DNA of 64,000 bases from Apophysomyces variabilis (GCA_002749535.1 MZZL01000401.1:687165-751164), one strand, 5' to 3'; positions 10,707-21,962 are shown, counted from the first letter of the stretch. Notes: generated by a model not told the origin, from the letters alone. A program made the numbers and translations.

Positions 10707-11775
10707 GCGCAGACTAATTAGATAGCTGGCTGTCAATTCTACTTCTACTTTCTACTTTCGGCTAATTCTATAACATATCTCATGGAGGCTTACGTGATAT
10801 TTAAAGCAAGCCATGGTTCCCCGACGGTCTGACCCTTGTTCTCAATATCTTGTAGATTCTCTCACGAACAAAATGATCACGGAACTTTTGTTTATTCTAC
10901 CGTAATCAGCTTCCTCAATACGTGAGGTCTCACCCATAGCTGCCCCACTGTGTTCAACAAATGAGAGTAGCACTTCCTATTTAGGACCACTATTCAGGGC
11001 GTAATCAGTCATTACAACGATAAGTGACAGAAAATTAGAAAATGAAAGACTTCAAAACTTCCACTAAATATGATCCTGTTTTGTTTATAAAGTGCGATCC
11101 AGAATGCATATCAAGGAAAGTTTGATTGTTATTTCTAATAAAAACAACGATGAATTCATATTTTAGTGGTAAAGTTAACAATGAGTGTACAAAGAATAGT
11201 ATCAATGGCCCTTCTTTGAGCAGATGATGACCACGAATGACACATCATACCTGTATCATCTCTAGATGAATTCATTCTGATCTCATACACACTGGTACAT
11301 CCTCCTAAATCAGGCAAATGAAACCTTACTGACAGTGGCCGTCAAATGATTGCTCCCTTCTCTTCGGCAGTCAAGCAATTGTTCCCGATACGAGGCACCA
11401 CATACCGCATCTTCCTATGCGATTTCTCTAACTTTGACCGTTATATTGTTTTTATTTGGATCCATTTTCACCACTTGTGCAATAGATGAAGTTTGGCAAA
11501 ACTGTGGGTTCCAAATCATAGGTACACATGAATGGGGTGTAAAACGAAATGTTGTCGAAGGCAAAATCTACTTCGTACTCAGTCACAGAAGACAATGATT
11601 TTGACAAACGAGAATATAATCCCTCTTTCTTAAGTCTACTTTTGCTTTTCCTTTCTCTTTCCCTTCAATCGTTCTCCATAATGACTGATTTCCTATTTTA
11701 CGATTTTCTAGACTTTCTATTGGTCTTTTCATTTCAGTCAATATATTAGTCTATCCACCTTTGCTATTTGCAACA
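10707..11775. other. No gene seen
   Basis: AT-rich sequence between the short gene and the Fanzor locus. An 82-codon frame at 11350-11598 has one hydrophobic segment but no support. The true first exon of the Fanzor gene may lie in 11550-11775, where a pyrimidine-rich tract ending TTTCAG (about 11734) looks like an acceptor. Confidence 0.3.
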
Positions 11776-14413
11776 TTTAAAAAAGGCAGAAAAGCTTCAA
11801 AAAGAGAGGAGGCCAAAAACAAAGGTTTGTCATAAAGCCATACTAAATTGAACTTAAAAGCTGCTTGTCCTCATTGTGGTGAACACGGCAATAAACTAAA
11901 GACAAGTAGGAAATGTCGCCTTCATGAATCATATAAACGAGGTCAGTATCTTCTTACTAACGCCTGATAATTTCACACTGATTCTGATACTTTACTGCAG
12001 TTGGGAAAAAACGAAAAGCAACTGAGGTTGACACAGAAGAACTGAAGGCTGAAAAAAAGAAACGACGTACCTTAAGGGATGCGCTGAACGCGAACCCTGA
12101 TGCCGCTCGTCGACAGCGCCGGAACCGTACGATTAAACAAGAAATACAAGCGCGATATGGGAACAAAGTGGAAAGATTTTCACGAAAAATACCGTTTCAA
12201 AATGTCGTGCGTCCAGAGTACGCAACTCTCTTGCAAAGTCGCATCACGTCTTTATCGGAATTCATGCGCAACCTTATAATCCGAATGCAATTCTTTGTCA
12301 ATGCATATATAATCAAATATAACCAGAGAGAAATCCCAGTGTATCTGTATTCACAGAACTTTTGATATTCGATCGCACAACTGGTGATGAATATCTCTGT
12401 GACGAACACCAATCCTCATATGCCAGACAACATTTATGATTTTTGGAATCAATTTCGCGAGCGGCATCCTGCTATTGTTTTCCCGAGAAACAACTTCACT
12501 GGATACAGTGATGCTCTTTCTGCGGCTTGCAAGACATTGCGAGATACTTCTACAAACGACATTGTTGAAAATTTCCAACAAAGATTTTGTGGATTCATCA
12601 TTCATAGGCTTCAAATGCTTGTTCCAGTAAGGCAGCGCAACAGAAACTTATATGCCTGATTCAATGACATTCTTATTGTTTCCCACTGCAGGATCTATCT
12701 AAATCGTCTGCAAGTCGGATCACGTATGATTATCTGTACGAAAGCATTGCCGGTGTTGAGCCAGCTTGGCCCTCATGCTTGGAAAATGCGTCCTTCGACC
12801 TATTCCTTGCAGTTGTTAACCTCCGTGATTTTCTTATTCCCTTGATGCCCCAAACGTGCACTCTCGAGGCTTTATCGGAACGACCTGGGGTATGTATCTC
12901 TGTATTGCGTCCTATATTAGACATGTACGAGCAAGAGCACCAACAGAACGACGACAAGGAATCAGGCAATTTGCCTAGGCTGTTTTCATTAGCCCCTCAA
13001 CCTTCCTTCCACTTTCGCTTCGTCACCATTAATGCAAAGGCATTGAGGGCGTTGGTTCAAGTCAGAAACGATACAGACGACTATGAAGGTAACTTGGAGA
13101 TTTTTAACCAAGTCTTTGACTTGAACAATTACGGCTTCCGAAGGTCAGTTACCTATTATCTGAGAATAATGTACGAAAGCTAAGCATCACTTTTAGCATG
13201 AATTGCGGAACGTTCACAAATGAAATCTGCACGGACGGTTTTAGTGTTGTTTTTCACTTTGCTCGCAGTGCAAAGCTTAACACAGTTGAGCTTGAACTCG
13301 AAGATTTTATCACTGAGGACATCAACAGATATTATCGTGTGTGTGGCATTGACCCTGGCGTGCGGCATCTATATACTGCGTCATATGGTGCTGGTGAAAC
13401 AGAGCATGAAATCCGCCGCTGTTCGTCTGCAGAGTATTACTGCATGACTGAGTCGCCTCAAAGGGGTCAGCAGCTACTGAAACAAATACGACATCAGGGC
13501 ATTGATACCATCGAGAGTAATTTTCAAGTGCAAAAACATGCGATATCCGCAAATGCAATGGACGAGTGGATTACTTTTTCCTGCACAAAGATGTGTTATT
13601 CAATTTCTACGGGCCAAATTGACCGAGAGAGGCGGTTCCGCGACCATCAAGGCAGGCAACAAGCGGTAGAAGAGTTGGCAAATATTTTGATAGACGGACG
13701 CCGTAAATACAACTATCGGAAACGGAAGCATCGTGGTGCAAACCGAAAGAAACGGAAGAAGAATCGCGAGCAGCGTAGAAGGCACAAGAAGATGAACACT
13801 GGAAGGTGTTAAAGGAACAAATATCAGGATAAAAGTACTAATTATTCCCACAATGATAGGATACCCGAGCAGCCATTATCTGCCGTGCGTTCTACAGTAA
13901 ATGAAAGCCGTCGAGCCAGAAGCTGGAAGCAATCCCAACCAAATCCGGATAATAATGGAAAGATGCCATTGTTTGTATTTGAGGCGGGGATGTTTGGGAA
14001 GGACAAGTGCAGATACAAAGGACGTCGAAAAGCGGCCGTTAACAAATTATGGAGGATTTTGAAGAGACGCGAGGCTCGTGGCGAGGTGCTTGTAGTGAAG
14101 ATAGACGAGTATCTCACATCACAGGTAACTGAGGCAATGTTATTTCATCCATGCTTGACTGAATATGAAATACAAATAGATTTGTCACAAGTGCAAAACG
14201 AAGAGCTTATGCAATGTGGTTACTGAAGATGGTATCAAACACCATGGCATTCAAGACTACAAAACCTGTAGAATGCGATAGAATCGTGATATTAATGCAA
14301 GCAAGAATATGTTCTACATTGCTCAATCTATATGGTACGGCCATGGGCGCCCGGACGCGTTCCGCCGGCCGACACAAATCACCGCTACGAATACGGGACC
14401 CGAAAGGGTTTAG
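11776..14413 (+). pseudogene. Fanzor (eukaryotic TnpB/IS605 OrfB-like nuclease), disabled
   Basis: Seven exons: 11776(or earlier)-11824, 11861-11941, 12001-12626, 12692-13143, 13197-13805, 13860-14124, 14180-14413, all GT-AG and in phase (772 codons from 11776); start codon not found. Order: basic N-terminus; Cys/His cluster CPHCGEHGNK...CRLH; basic helical wedge-like region; RuvC-I CGIDPGVRHLYTA (about 13345); basic KKRKKNREQ linker; RuvC-II region FVFEAGMFGKDK and VVKIDEYLTSQ; zinc ribbon ICHKC...YKTC; RuvC-III NRDINASKNM. Two in-frame stops break it: TGA at 12363-12365 and TAG at 14279-14281, the latter exactly where the family has Trp before NRD. The fourth zinc ligand also looks lost (KTCRMR). 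Fanzor proteins are RNA-guided DNA endonucleases related to TnpB. No omegaRNA could be defined. Confidence 0.88.
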
Positions 14414-14639
14414 ATTTTTACGGCAAGTGTATTAGTCAATTTTTCTAGTTAGGATTGTTTTACTAACGTTTATCTTTCGCAGGTGGTCACACCGGTAAGC
14501 TCATTATCACATTTTAATAGAGGATAATTACTAACAGTGTTGGTAAATTCTTTACAAACTTTATATCCAAATCTTCAAACAATTTTGGATGAAATCTTTA
14601 AAAACTTTTGAATAGACCAGTAACAAGTATCTGAACCGC
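14414..14639. other. Fanzor 3' flank
   Basis: About 225 bp with two intron-like units (acceptor TTTCGCAG at about 14482 after TTTTACTAACG; donor GTAAGC at about 14494). In TnpB/Fanzor loci the guide RNA often starts at the 3' end of the gene, so this is the first place to look for an omegaRNA. I see no conserved structure by eye. Confidence 0.25.
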
Positions 14640-14755
14640 GAGACTCAACTGGGACTCAAAAAAATTTCCCCTTCGGAGTTGCAATCTCCTTGGCAGATTT
14701 CCTTTTGAAAAAGTATTTTTTTTCGTCTCCCTGCTAAAATGTGAAAAATACCTTT

Positions 14756-14813
14756 GGTATTTCCCCTCTGAGACTCATCTGGGTCTCATCTAGGTCTCAT
14801 ATAGTTGAGTCTC
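14756..14813. repeat. Left end motif cluster of the Crypton element
   Basis: GGTATTTCCCC (14756-14766) is followed by GAGACTCA (14770-14777), two CATCTxGGTCT units, and TGAGTCTC (14806-14813). GAGACTCA and TGAGTCTC are reverse complements, so the cluster is an interrupted palindrome of the sort tyrosine recombinases bind on either side of their crossover. Confidence 0.6.
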
Positions 14814-15230
14814 ATTTTCAGCCAATAAAGCCCCATACTTCCTGCCTAGATCACCTCGCTGTCTTAATATGGTAATAAAATGATCAGGCACAAAAGACTT
14901 TTCTTTCTGCCAAGATCGCTTTCCCCTCCTGATAGAGTAAAAAAGCCCTTCAAATTACAAATATCTCTTAAAAAGCTTCTCTTCCTTGCAAAGACCAATT
15001 TGCCAAGATACCTTTCTGTCTTGATATAGTAAGAATGACATCGGATGACGAGGCTTTCAAGATCAGTCAACTAGAGCGAGCACGAATATATAAAGACTCC
15101 AAAAAGAGATGCATTTTTCTTCATTCACTAACAACTATTTTGAAACAAATGTAAGTCATAATAGCTTTTACATCTCTTTCGTATAAAACAACCTAAATGC
15201 GCCTCATATATAGCTCTCTTCGCTTATTAA

Positions 15231-17369
15231 ATGAACAACCAAACGAACGCCCGCTCTGTTGTCAACAACGAAAGTCTTCAACGCATGATTGACAATAATG
15301 CTGCAATGCATTACAGCAGCCAAATGATTATTGCTCAAAGCATGGTTCATCGTCCCGTGAATACCCTTAAGGCTTATTCTGCTAAGCAACAAGGGTGGAA
15401 GGTAATACTAAATACAAGACCAATATGGAATACATGGAACTTAAACGTGCATTGTTTGCTTCAGGAATGGTGCCTCCAGCGATTTGACGACGGAGAAATT
15501 GTCACCGATCAGAAGCTAAGTTATTTCCTTGCAGAGCATATCATGAAACGCGGCCGAAAGCTTAGAAAAAACGAAGATGGCACTCCAATCCCTTTGGGCA
15601 AGGAGTCTATTCTTGGGTACGTCAAAGCTGTTGTGTATATCTAAAATCAGCAGAAGGCACTTGGCTTGAATTCTCATGGACCAGCAAAAGGGCTGCTTGT
15701 TAGAACTTTTCTTGACACTCTTAGAAAGGAAAAAGTCAGAGCAAAGAGACAAAACTATGAAGATTGAGGAAAAAATACCCTTAACGATGGCTATTCCAAA
15801 CAGGAACTAGAGAAAATCAGCCGTCACTTCTTAACTGAGAAGAATAATACCGTTGGTTGCAGAGACTGGCTCTGTTTCCTTATTAGCCACGCCATGCTCT
15901 ACCGTAGCCAAACTGCACTTGGGATGCAGTTTGCCGATCTGTTCTCGCTGGTACTCGACAATCAAGGAGTTTCCGAGTGCGTTGCTTTGGTGGCTACCAT
16001 TACGTTTGGCAAGACGAATCAACACGGCAAGATCGAATATGGCTCGTCAATTCGCCATCGTGACGCTGAGCTGTGCTCTGTTGGTGCTCTTGCCTTTTAC
16101 TTCTTCTCTAGATTTCATTAGGAGAACGAGCCTTTCCCAGACTTTACGTCTCGGGAAAACTGGTACGAAACCTTTGTTTTCAAGGACGAGGATAGATTTA
16201 CGCCTATTACCTACAAGACTCAGCACAAGGTGTATACCTCGGCATTCATACCTCCAAAGTGGCGCACGCTAACCGAAAGAGCGCATTAAACATGATTGCC
16301 CAGGAAAACGTTTCAAGTGACCAACAGAGACTGGTGGGCAGATGGGGAACAGATTGCATGGTCGGCTGCTACGTCTCAAGTTTGCCAGTTGAGGCGATGA
16401 AGAGTTTGGCAGGCTTTCCTCCTCATCAAGGTAATTACTTTTTGTCGCGTGCTGTTGTAGTCCCTCCCACAGACCTGCAATTCATGGTGTTCCTGCACGT
16501 TGAGTTCTGGAAGGAAAAATTCAACACCAACGATAGAGTACAAGAGGACATCGCGGGACCAAACTTTTTGGACCTGCTGTCCCGCTTGCGAGTGGTATTT
16601 CTTCAGGTAATCGATAAAAAAACATTAAATGTTATTCATCTTACTGATATGCCAATCTTCGTAGGACTCCGTGGTCTTAAGGAAGAAATGTCCCTCCTGT
16701 TACCTTTGGACGTGCGAGGTGTTTGCAACGGAGCTCTACAAGCAGTTCGAACAGCAAGTACTTGCTTCCCTTAGAGAAAACCACGAGCTCTTCTCCGCCA
16801 GCCAGAGGGTTCAGTTGGCCATGCCTGAACTGGTTTCTACCATGACTTCCGGCTTTGAATCTCTCTCCTCCTCAATCCATGCGATGCAGGCTTCCCATGC
16901 AGCTGAACTTTAGAAGGTTAACCAGAACTTCTCCAACTTTTTCACTCTGGGAAATGCCTGTTTTAACCGAGATTCACCCTCTGTCCTGCAGTCAACATCC
17001 CTGGCCTCAGTAACCAACAACGACCAATTCCTGTCTCTACAAAGTTCAAGCGCCACCTCAGTATCACCTTTATACGAGATGAACAGAGATATCATGACTG
17101 TAACTGATGTCCGGCGAGAGTACAGCGTTGGTCTGCCTGGTTGTCCGTCTGTGAAGTCTTTAGAAGACAACTATGGCACTTCTTGGCGAGGGTCAAGGAA
17201 AGAGTCTCGCTTTTTTAGCAGACGGAAAGAGCTGTATAAACTTATTGAAGAATCAGCCGAGAGAAATCGTACATCATGTGAAGAAGCGGCTAGAAGACTG
17301 GAGCAGACAAGGGTAGCAATGAAGCTATCTTTAGATAAATTTCGAAAACAAATAAAACACTCTGCTTAA
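15231..17369 (+). pseudogene. Crypton tyrosine recombinase with GCR1_C domain, degenerate
   Basis: ATG at 15231; introns 15402-15464 (63 nt) and 16607-16664 (58 nt). A TATATAAAG box lies about 140 bp upstream. The N-terminal part (NTLKAYSAKQQGW, LGYVKAVV) resembles the core-binding domain; the catalytic domain shows RSQTALGMQFADL (first Arg), HANRKSALNM (H-x-x-R), GRWGTDCMVGCY (nucleophile Tyr), as in Crypton/Ndc10-like recombinases. The C-terminus (TVTDVRREYSVGLPG...WRG) is a GCR1_C DNA-binding domain. Damage: TAA 15642-15644, TGA 15765-15767, TAG 16119-16121, a one-base frameshift near 16256, TAG 16911-16913. Three of the stops are what C-to-T changes of CGA or CAG codons would give. Confidence 0.85.
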
Positions 17370-17682
17370 AAGAAACGCCATTAGATATCCTGCATCTCGA
17401 ATGTTTACTTAAGAAATAAGTATGAGAAGCAATCTTAGTTAAACCGATCAGCTATGAATGACTAACAACTACTGACATAGCAATCATATAATTAGCCTTT
17501 GCTAACAGAACGTAGCTTAAGGTATAAAAGAATACAATACTAAACCTTTTTATGCTTTATATATAGCTATTTGACAAAGAATTGATGCAGCTATTTTACT
17601 ACTTTACACGTCCAAAATGCATAAACTCTTTTAAGGTACAGAGCAGGCGGAAATTGAAAATTTTCTCCAGACAGGTATTTTC

Positions 17683-17696
17683 CCCATGAGACTCAC
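17683..17696. repeat. LINE target-site duplication, left copy
   Basis: CCCATGAGACTCAC immediately before the LINE body; identical to 19308-19321. It includes the Crypton end motif GAGACTCA, so the LINE landed in that motif. Confidence 0.8.
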
Positions 17697-19307
17697 ATGG
17701 ATCGCTTCTGTATCTCTAAATGGCATGATCAATCGTCCTTGACTGCAGCCGTGTATCTCGGTTACCCAATTACCAGTTCAAAACGACAATTTCAGTCCTT
17801 TTTAGACTCATTGCTCTCCAAACTGGAACGTCATGCGCAATTATTAACACAAAGATCCTTGTCAATCCGAGGTAAAGCGCTAGTTGCCAACTCTTTGCTG
17901 CTTAGTCTTATCTGGCACACCATTAGGATTTTACCAGTACCACTGACCTTCCTACAAAAAGTGCGCTCCCTTATTGGCAATTTTATACACGGTAAATCCT
18001 TCCCACGCGTCAGTTTGGAAACATGCACTCGCCCTCGGACACAGGGAGGTTTGGGAATACTAGATCCGGTGAGACACCATAACTCGTTACAATTGCGTTG
18101 GATCTGTCCGCTGCTAGGGATCAATTCAACTGACCAGCCACTGACATTGGCGACCGTATACATATTTTTCTGTATGATTCTCTACGGGCAATGCCCTTCG
18201 CCGGCTTTACTAGCCTTATTTCCTGAACGCAGACCTCACGCAATTCTTGACTTGGGACACTTTCGCGTGCTCTTTAGAGCAATTGATGCACTGCGACTAC
18301 AAGTCAACTGGCCAGCGGCTGGTTACTACACCGCACAGGAAATCCCATTGCACTGGGTTTGTTCATATTCGGGTAACACCCCGCCTAGTCTTAAACCGGA
18401 TTGGCGTGACTCCTTAGTGAAAGATGTGTACGTTTATGATCTTTCCTTGTCTCACCTCAGATTAAGGACGTCCGCGGAACGTGGCCGGCAGCGAAACAAA
18501 GCCATGGCCTTCTCCAGAGCAATAGAAGCCAATGCCAGTTGGCAATTGTCCCCTTCCTTTAAGCGATTGCTTGGACCTCTCCCTGACACCGACACTTCCC
18601 CCGCTCTATGCTTGACAGGACTTTACTTCCCTAATACATCCTCTGCTCGCTTGCGGTCTTCCCTTAGCCTCGATCTCCCGCAAACAATTCCGGGATGCCC
18701 AACTGCCGACCCTGGACACCTTACCTGACACATATCCGCGCGCCAGCATCATACAATGGAAAAGGTTCTGGAATGCATCTCTGCCCTCGAGAGCACACAC
18801 GGTGTTGTGGAGACTATACTACTCGCGTCTTCCAAGCCGACAGCAATTGCACAGCATTGATCCCAGCCTGTTTCCCTCACCAAATTGCCCTATTTGTGGG
18901 CTGGTAGAATCGAAAGACCATTTTGTCTGGTCATGCCCTTTCAAGAAACCAGTTTGGACACAGCTAGCGCAACAATTCCTAGCTTCCCCTGCAAATCTCA
19001 CCTGCGCCCACGTGGTAACGGTGAATCCAGTTCCCTTGACGATGGCTCCCATCACCTATATCGATTTCGACACCTTTGTTGCTGGAGTCTTGACCACTAT
19101 ATGGAGATCTCATTGGGCTTTCGTTTTTGAAAATGTCCCTTTCCATCCTCCGCATAATAGCAGCCGCCCGCCTTTTACTGCGGCGTATACGTATAGAGAA
19201 TCTCTTTAACAAACAAGAATTAGAATAGATATAGTCTACTTATTTAATCCCCTATTTATGTGACCGCCCACTGCGGCAAAATAAAATTTCAATCTACACA
19301 TAAAAAA
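17697..19307 (+). mobile_element. 5'-truncated LINE (non-LTR retrotransposon)
   Basis: Only the 3' part of a LINE ORF2 is present, starting just after the target-site duplication. The sequence includes the post-catalytic reverse-transcriptase region (YLGYPITSSKRQF, LSIRGKALVANSLLLS, GGLGILDPVRHHNSLQLRW) and the zf-RVT zinc-binding segment CPICGLVESKDHFVWSC (about 18888). No catalytic YxDD is left. The frame shifts at least twice (about 18640-18690, and about 19150 before IRIENLFNKQELE and TAG). It ends with AATAAAATTTC and a short A-run. The ATG at 17697 is accidental. A dead-on-arrival copy made by target-primed reverse transcription. Confidence 0.88.
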
Positions 19308-19321
19308 CCCATGAGACTCAC
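19308..19321. repeat. LINE target-site duplication, right copy
   Basis: CCCATGAGACTCAC directly after the A-run of the LINE, identical over 14 bp to 17683-17696. The Crypton right end continues after it, with TGAGTCTC at 19338-19345. Confidence 0.8.
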
Positions 19322-19345
19322 CCCGCTTGAATTTCAGTGAGTCTC

Positions 19346-20601
19346 TAAGTCTGAGTCAGGGCTTAGGCAAAAAATACCTTCACAGTATCTTCCAAAGAAA
19401 TTTGCGCCACTCGAATGCAACGGTTTTCGAGCAGCACAAATGTTTCCGCCAAAAAAGTTAACAAGTACTGTAGTCGGAGTATGCCTGTCAATTTCACATC
19501 GTGAATATATAAAGTAAATCGTTTAGATAGTTGCAAGGTAAGCTCTTCCGTGACTCTATGCTTTTTAAATGACGTCCTTTTTTCTCTAGAGAATAGCTAG
19601 GGTTGGTTGCCGTCCGGAAAATAAAGTCTAAGGACCTCAAACCAGTCAATCGTTATTAAGTAAACGTTAGAAAGTGTTCTACCTTGCTTACATGCTAACC
19701 CTCACCCCCTTATAGTTACTAAGGAGAAGAGCGCATGTGCACTTGGACCACAAGCAGACATTATTCTAGGGTATCCAATCCAACGCATAGACTCAGCATG
19801 CACGGGTCAATGCCATGCAAAAGCAAGTAAACAAGTGTTGCTGTTCCAGTTAATAGATTTCTCCCTAAAAGACAGGCTTGCGTTTTTATCAAGAGAAAAA
19901 GGCAAACCTAGGTAGCAAACTATGAAAAGACTTTCTTGTTGACCGACTCTAATTTTGACATTCTCCTAGTTGTTACCAACAAAGCTTATTTAATTCACCC
20001 TTGTTTATGTTTACCGTCCCGCAGTTGGTGTTTTCGTTGTACGAAGTTTAAGAGCTCCTATGGCTTGGTAGTTGAGGACTAACTATGAAGGGATCACACA
20101 ATTTCTATCACGTGCAAAATATAAGGGTTTGTTTTATACGTAAATGAGAAAGAATACAGGTGTTTCTGTGTATTTATGTATCCAATTGATATAGGATAAT
20201 AATGAATCCGCATGCACAAGTATGGATTAATACCGCTTCCACCTTAAGACATACATTATATTGCATTAGAAAATCTCCTTAATAGAGAAACCCTTTGTTT
20301 TCCTTAGAAAATGCACTACAAATTCAATAATAACATGCACAATATGTTCATGACCTTTGTGCGGGTTCTCCTTTTCCGGGAATCCATTGGCACGATTTGC
20401 CCGAACTAAACACTGAATTATCGGACTTTCTTGGAAAAGTGCGGACCGGAAAGACACCGTCATTTTTTTCAGCAGCCGTTTGGCAACCCACTTCACGTGT
20501 TGCCCTTTCGTTGTCGAACTCTTTACAGTTTTTGCCTCCGTGAACCAGCGGCGAACTTTATATTACGTTTTGATTCGGTCATACTTTCACGTACATCTGC
20601 T
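19346..20601. other. Intergenic; one unassigned open stretch
   Basis: No supportable gene. A plus-strand frame without Met stays open for about 83 codons (about 19664-19912, with ILGYPIQRIDSACTGQ) but matches nothing I recognise. A donor/acceptor pair (GTAAGC about 19538, CTCTAG about 19590) is also present. The last 250 bp should contain the sirtuin promoter. Confidence 0.3.
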
Positions 20602-21784
20602 ATGAAAGTAAAAATCGCTATTTCGGAGCCGCCAGAAGTCATTGATCCGCTGGTCACTGACCTTGCTGCTTGTATTGCCAGAAGCAAGCGTGCTCTGGTT
20701 ATCACTGGCGCAGGGATCTCTTGTACTGGAGGAATTCCAGTGAGTTTTATTTTATTAGTTTCCGTATACACGTGCACCTGTGCTAATCCACATCTTTGCG
20801 TTGCAGGATTTCCGCTCGGCAGATGGCCTTTACAATTTGGTCAAGAAAAAACATCCTAAAGTGGTGTTGCGAGGTGCAGAAATGTTTGACGCTATGCTTT
20901 TCAGGGATGAAAAAAGGATACGATGCTTTTACACGTTTATGGCCGAATTGAAAAAAATGATCGATACTGCTACTCCAACGCCTACGCATACCTTTATTCG
21001 CAATTTGAACGAAAAAGGACAGTTGATGCGATGTTACACGCAAAACATTGATTGCTTGGAGGAAGCGCTTGATCTACCTGTGGTACAATTACACGGAACG
21101 ATGAACAAAGTCAAATGTACGCTATGTGCGGCCTCTTACAACTTCACCACAGATTATGAAAAACAATTCCGTGAAGGGGACCCTCCTGCGTGTCCAAAAT
21201 GTGAATCGGTGGACAATGAACGCGCAAGGCTCGGCAAGCGACAATTAGCCACTGGTACTCTTCGACCAGACATCGTTCTTTACAATGAAGCTCACCCCCA
21301 TGGAGAAACCATTGGTCAGCTGCAGGTCAGCGATTTGAAAAAGAAACCTGATCTAATGATTATCATGGGCACATCATTAAAAATCGCCGGAGTGAAAAAA
21401 TTTATTAAACAAGCCGCGCGTGCCATTCACAGTACGAAAAATGGCTGCGTTGTTTTTGTTAACAAAACTCCCGCCACGAAAGAATGGGACAAGGTTTTTG
21501 ACTATGAAGTCATCGGTAGTACAGACGAATGGGTAAAAATGACAGAACTCAAGCTGGAAGATCAGCAAGCATTAGCCGCGGCCAAATTGCGATTGAAAAG
21601 ATCCGTATCAGATGTAAAGGAGGAAATTGACGATAATGAAAAAGAAAACGTCGGCAAAGCCAGCTCAAATCGTGCTTCGAAAAGATCAAAGACAGCAGAA
21701 TCAAAAACAACACAGACAACTTTGTCTTCCTTCTGCGTGACAAAACGAAAAGCAACCACTAAAGATAACAAGAAGGGCGCGTAA
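20602..21784 (+). CDS. Sir2-family NAD-dependent histone deacetylase, Hst3/Hst4 type
   Basis: Two exons, 20602-20739 and 20807-21784; 371 aa. NAD-binding motifs: GAGISCTGGIP/DFRSADGLYNLV (the intron splits it) and TQNID; catalytic His in VQLHGT; four zinc ligands in VKCTLC and PACPKC; MGTSLKIAGV. The DGLYNLVKKKHP and GAEMFDA blocks fit the Hst3/Hst4 class, which removes H3K56 acetylation after S phase and protects genome stability. The C-terminus is a basic, charged nuclear-type tail with QTTLSSFC about 20 residues from the end, close to a PCNA-binding PIP box (QxxLxxFF) but with Cys as last residue. It converges with the BRE4-like gene 180 bp downstream. Confidence 0.92.
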
Positions 21785-21962
21785 GACAACAAAACGAGAA
21801 AAGTCTAAATCTGCATGTTTTTCTTTGTTTTTTCTTTCTTCTTTTTTCATCGTAGACATTTGTTTTCCCTATTTTAATGTATAAAGTTTTTTTTGATTTT
21901 TTCTAATTGTTAAATATAATACATGTTTGCGAAAATATGAGGGTATAGTATAAAAGATGCGA

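Larger units (their letters stand above)
14640..19345 (+). mobile_element. Crypton-type tyrosine recombinase element (decayed), with nested LINE
   Basis: The element is bounded by copies of GAGACTCA and its complement TGAGTCTC. Left: GAGACTCA at 14640-14647 and 14770-14777, then GGTCTCAT-like repeats and TGAGTCTC at 14806-14813. Right: GAGACTCA split around a LINE insertion (17688-17695 and 19313-19320) and TGAGTCTC at 19338-19345. GGTATTTCCCC (14756) on the left matches GGTATTTTCCCC (17674) on the right, giving a short direct repeat at the two ends. Inside is a Crypton recombinase pseudogene. Cryptons move by tyrosine recombination through a circle and lack long terminal inverted repeats, which fits. 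Exact ends are inferred; the element may begin at 14756 rather than 14640. Confidence 0.7.

Noticed and set aside
13198..13812. A single-exon 204-aa transposase gene
   Set aside because: This is exon 5 of the Fanzor; the apparent stop at 13812 lies inside an intron with a TACTAAT branch site.
17697..18728. A 343-codon gene starting at ATG 17697
   Set aside because: It is the interior of a LINE ORF2 cut by 5' truncation; the ATG sits exactly at the insertion junction by chance.
14640..19345. LTR retrotransposon boundaries
   Set aside because: The end motifs are short (8-50 bp) and palindromic, with no primer-binding site, polypurine tract or protease/integrase; the recombinase is of Crypton type.
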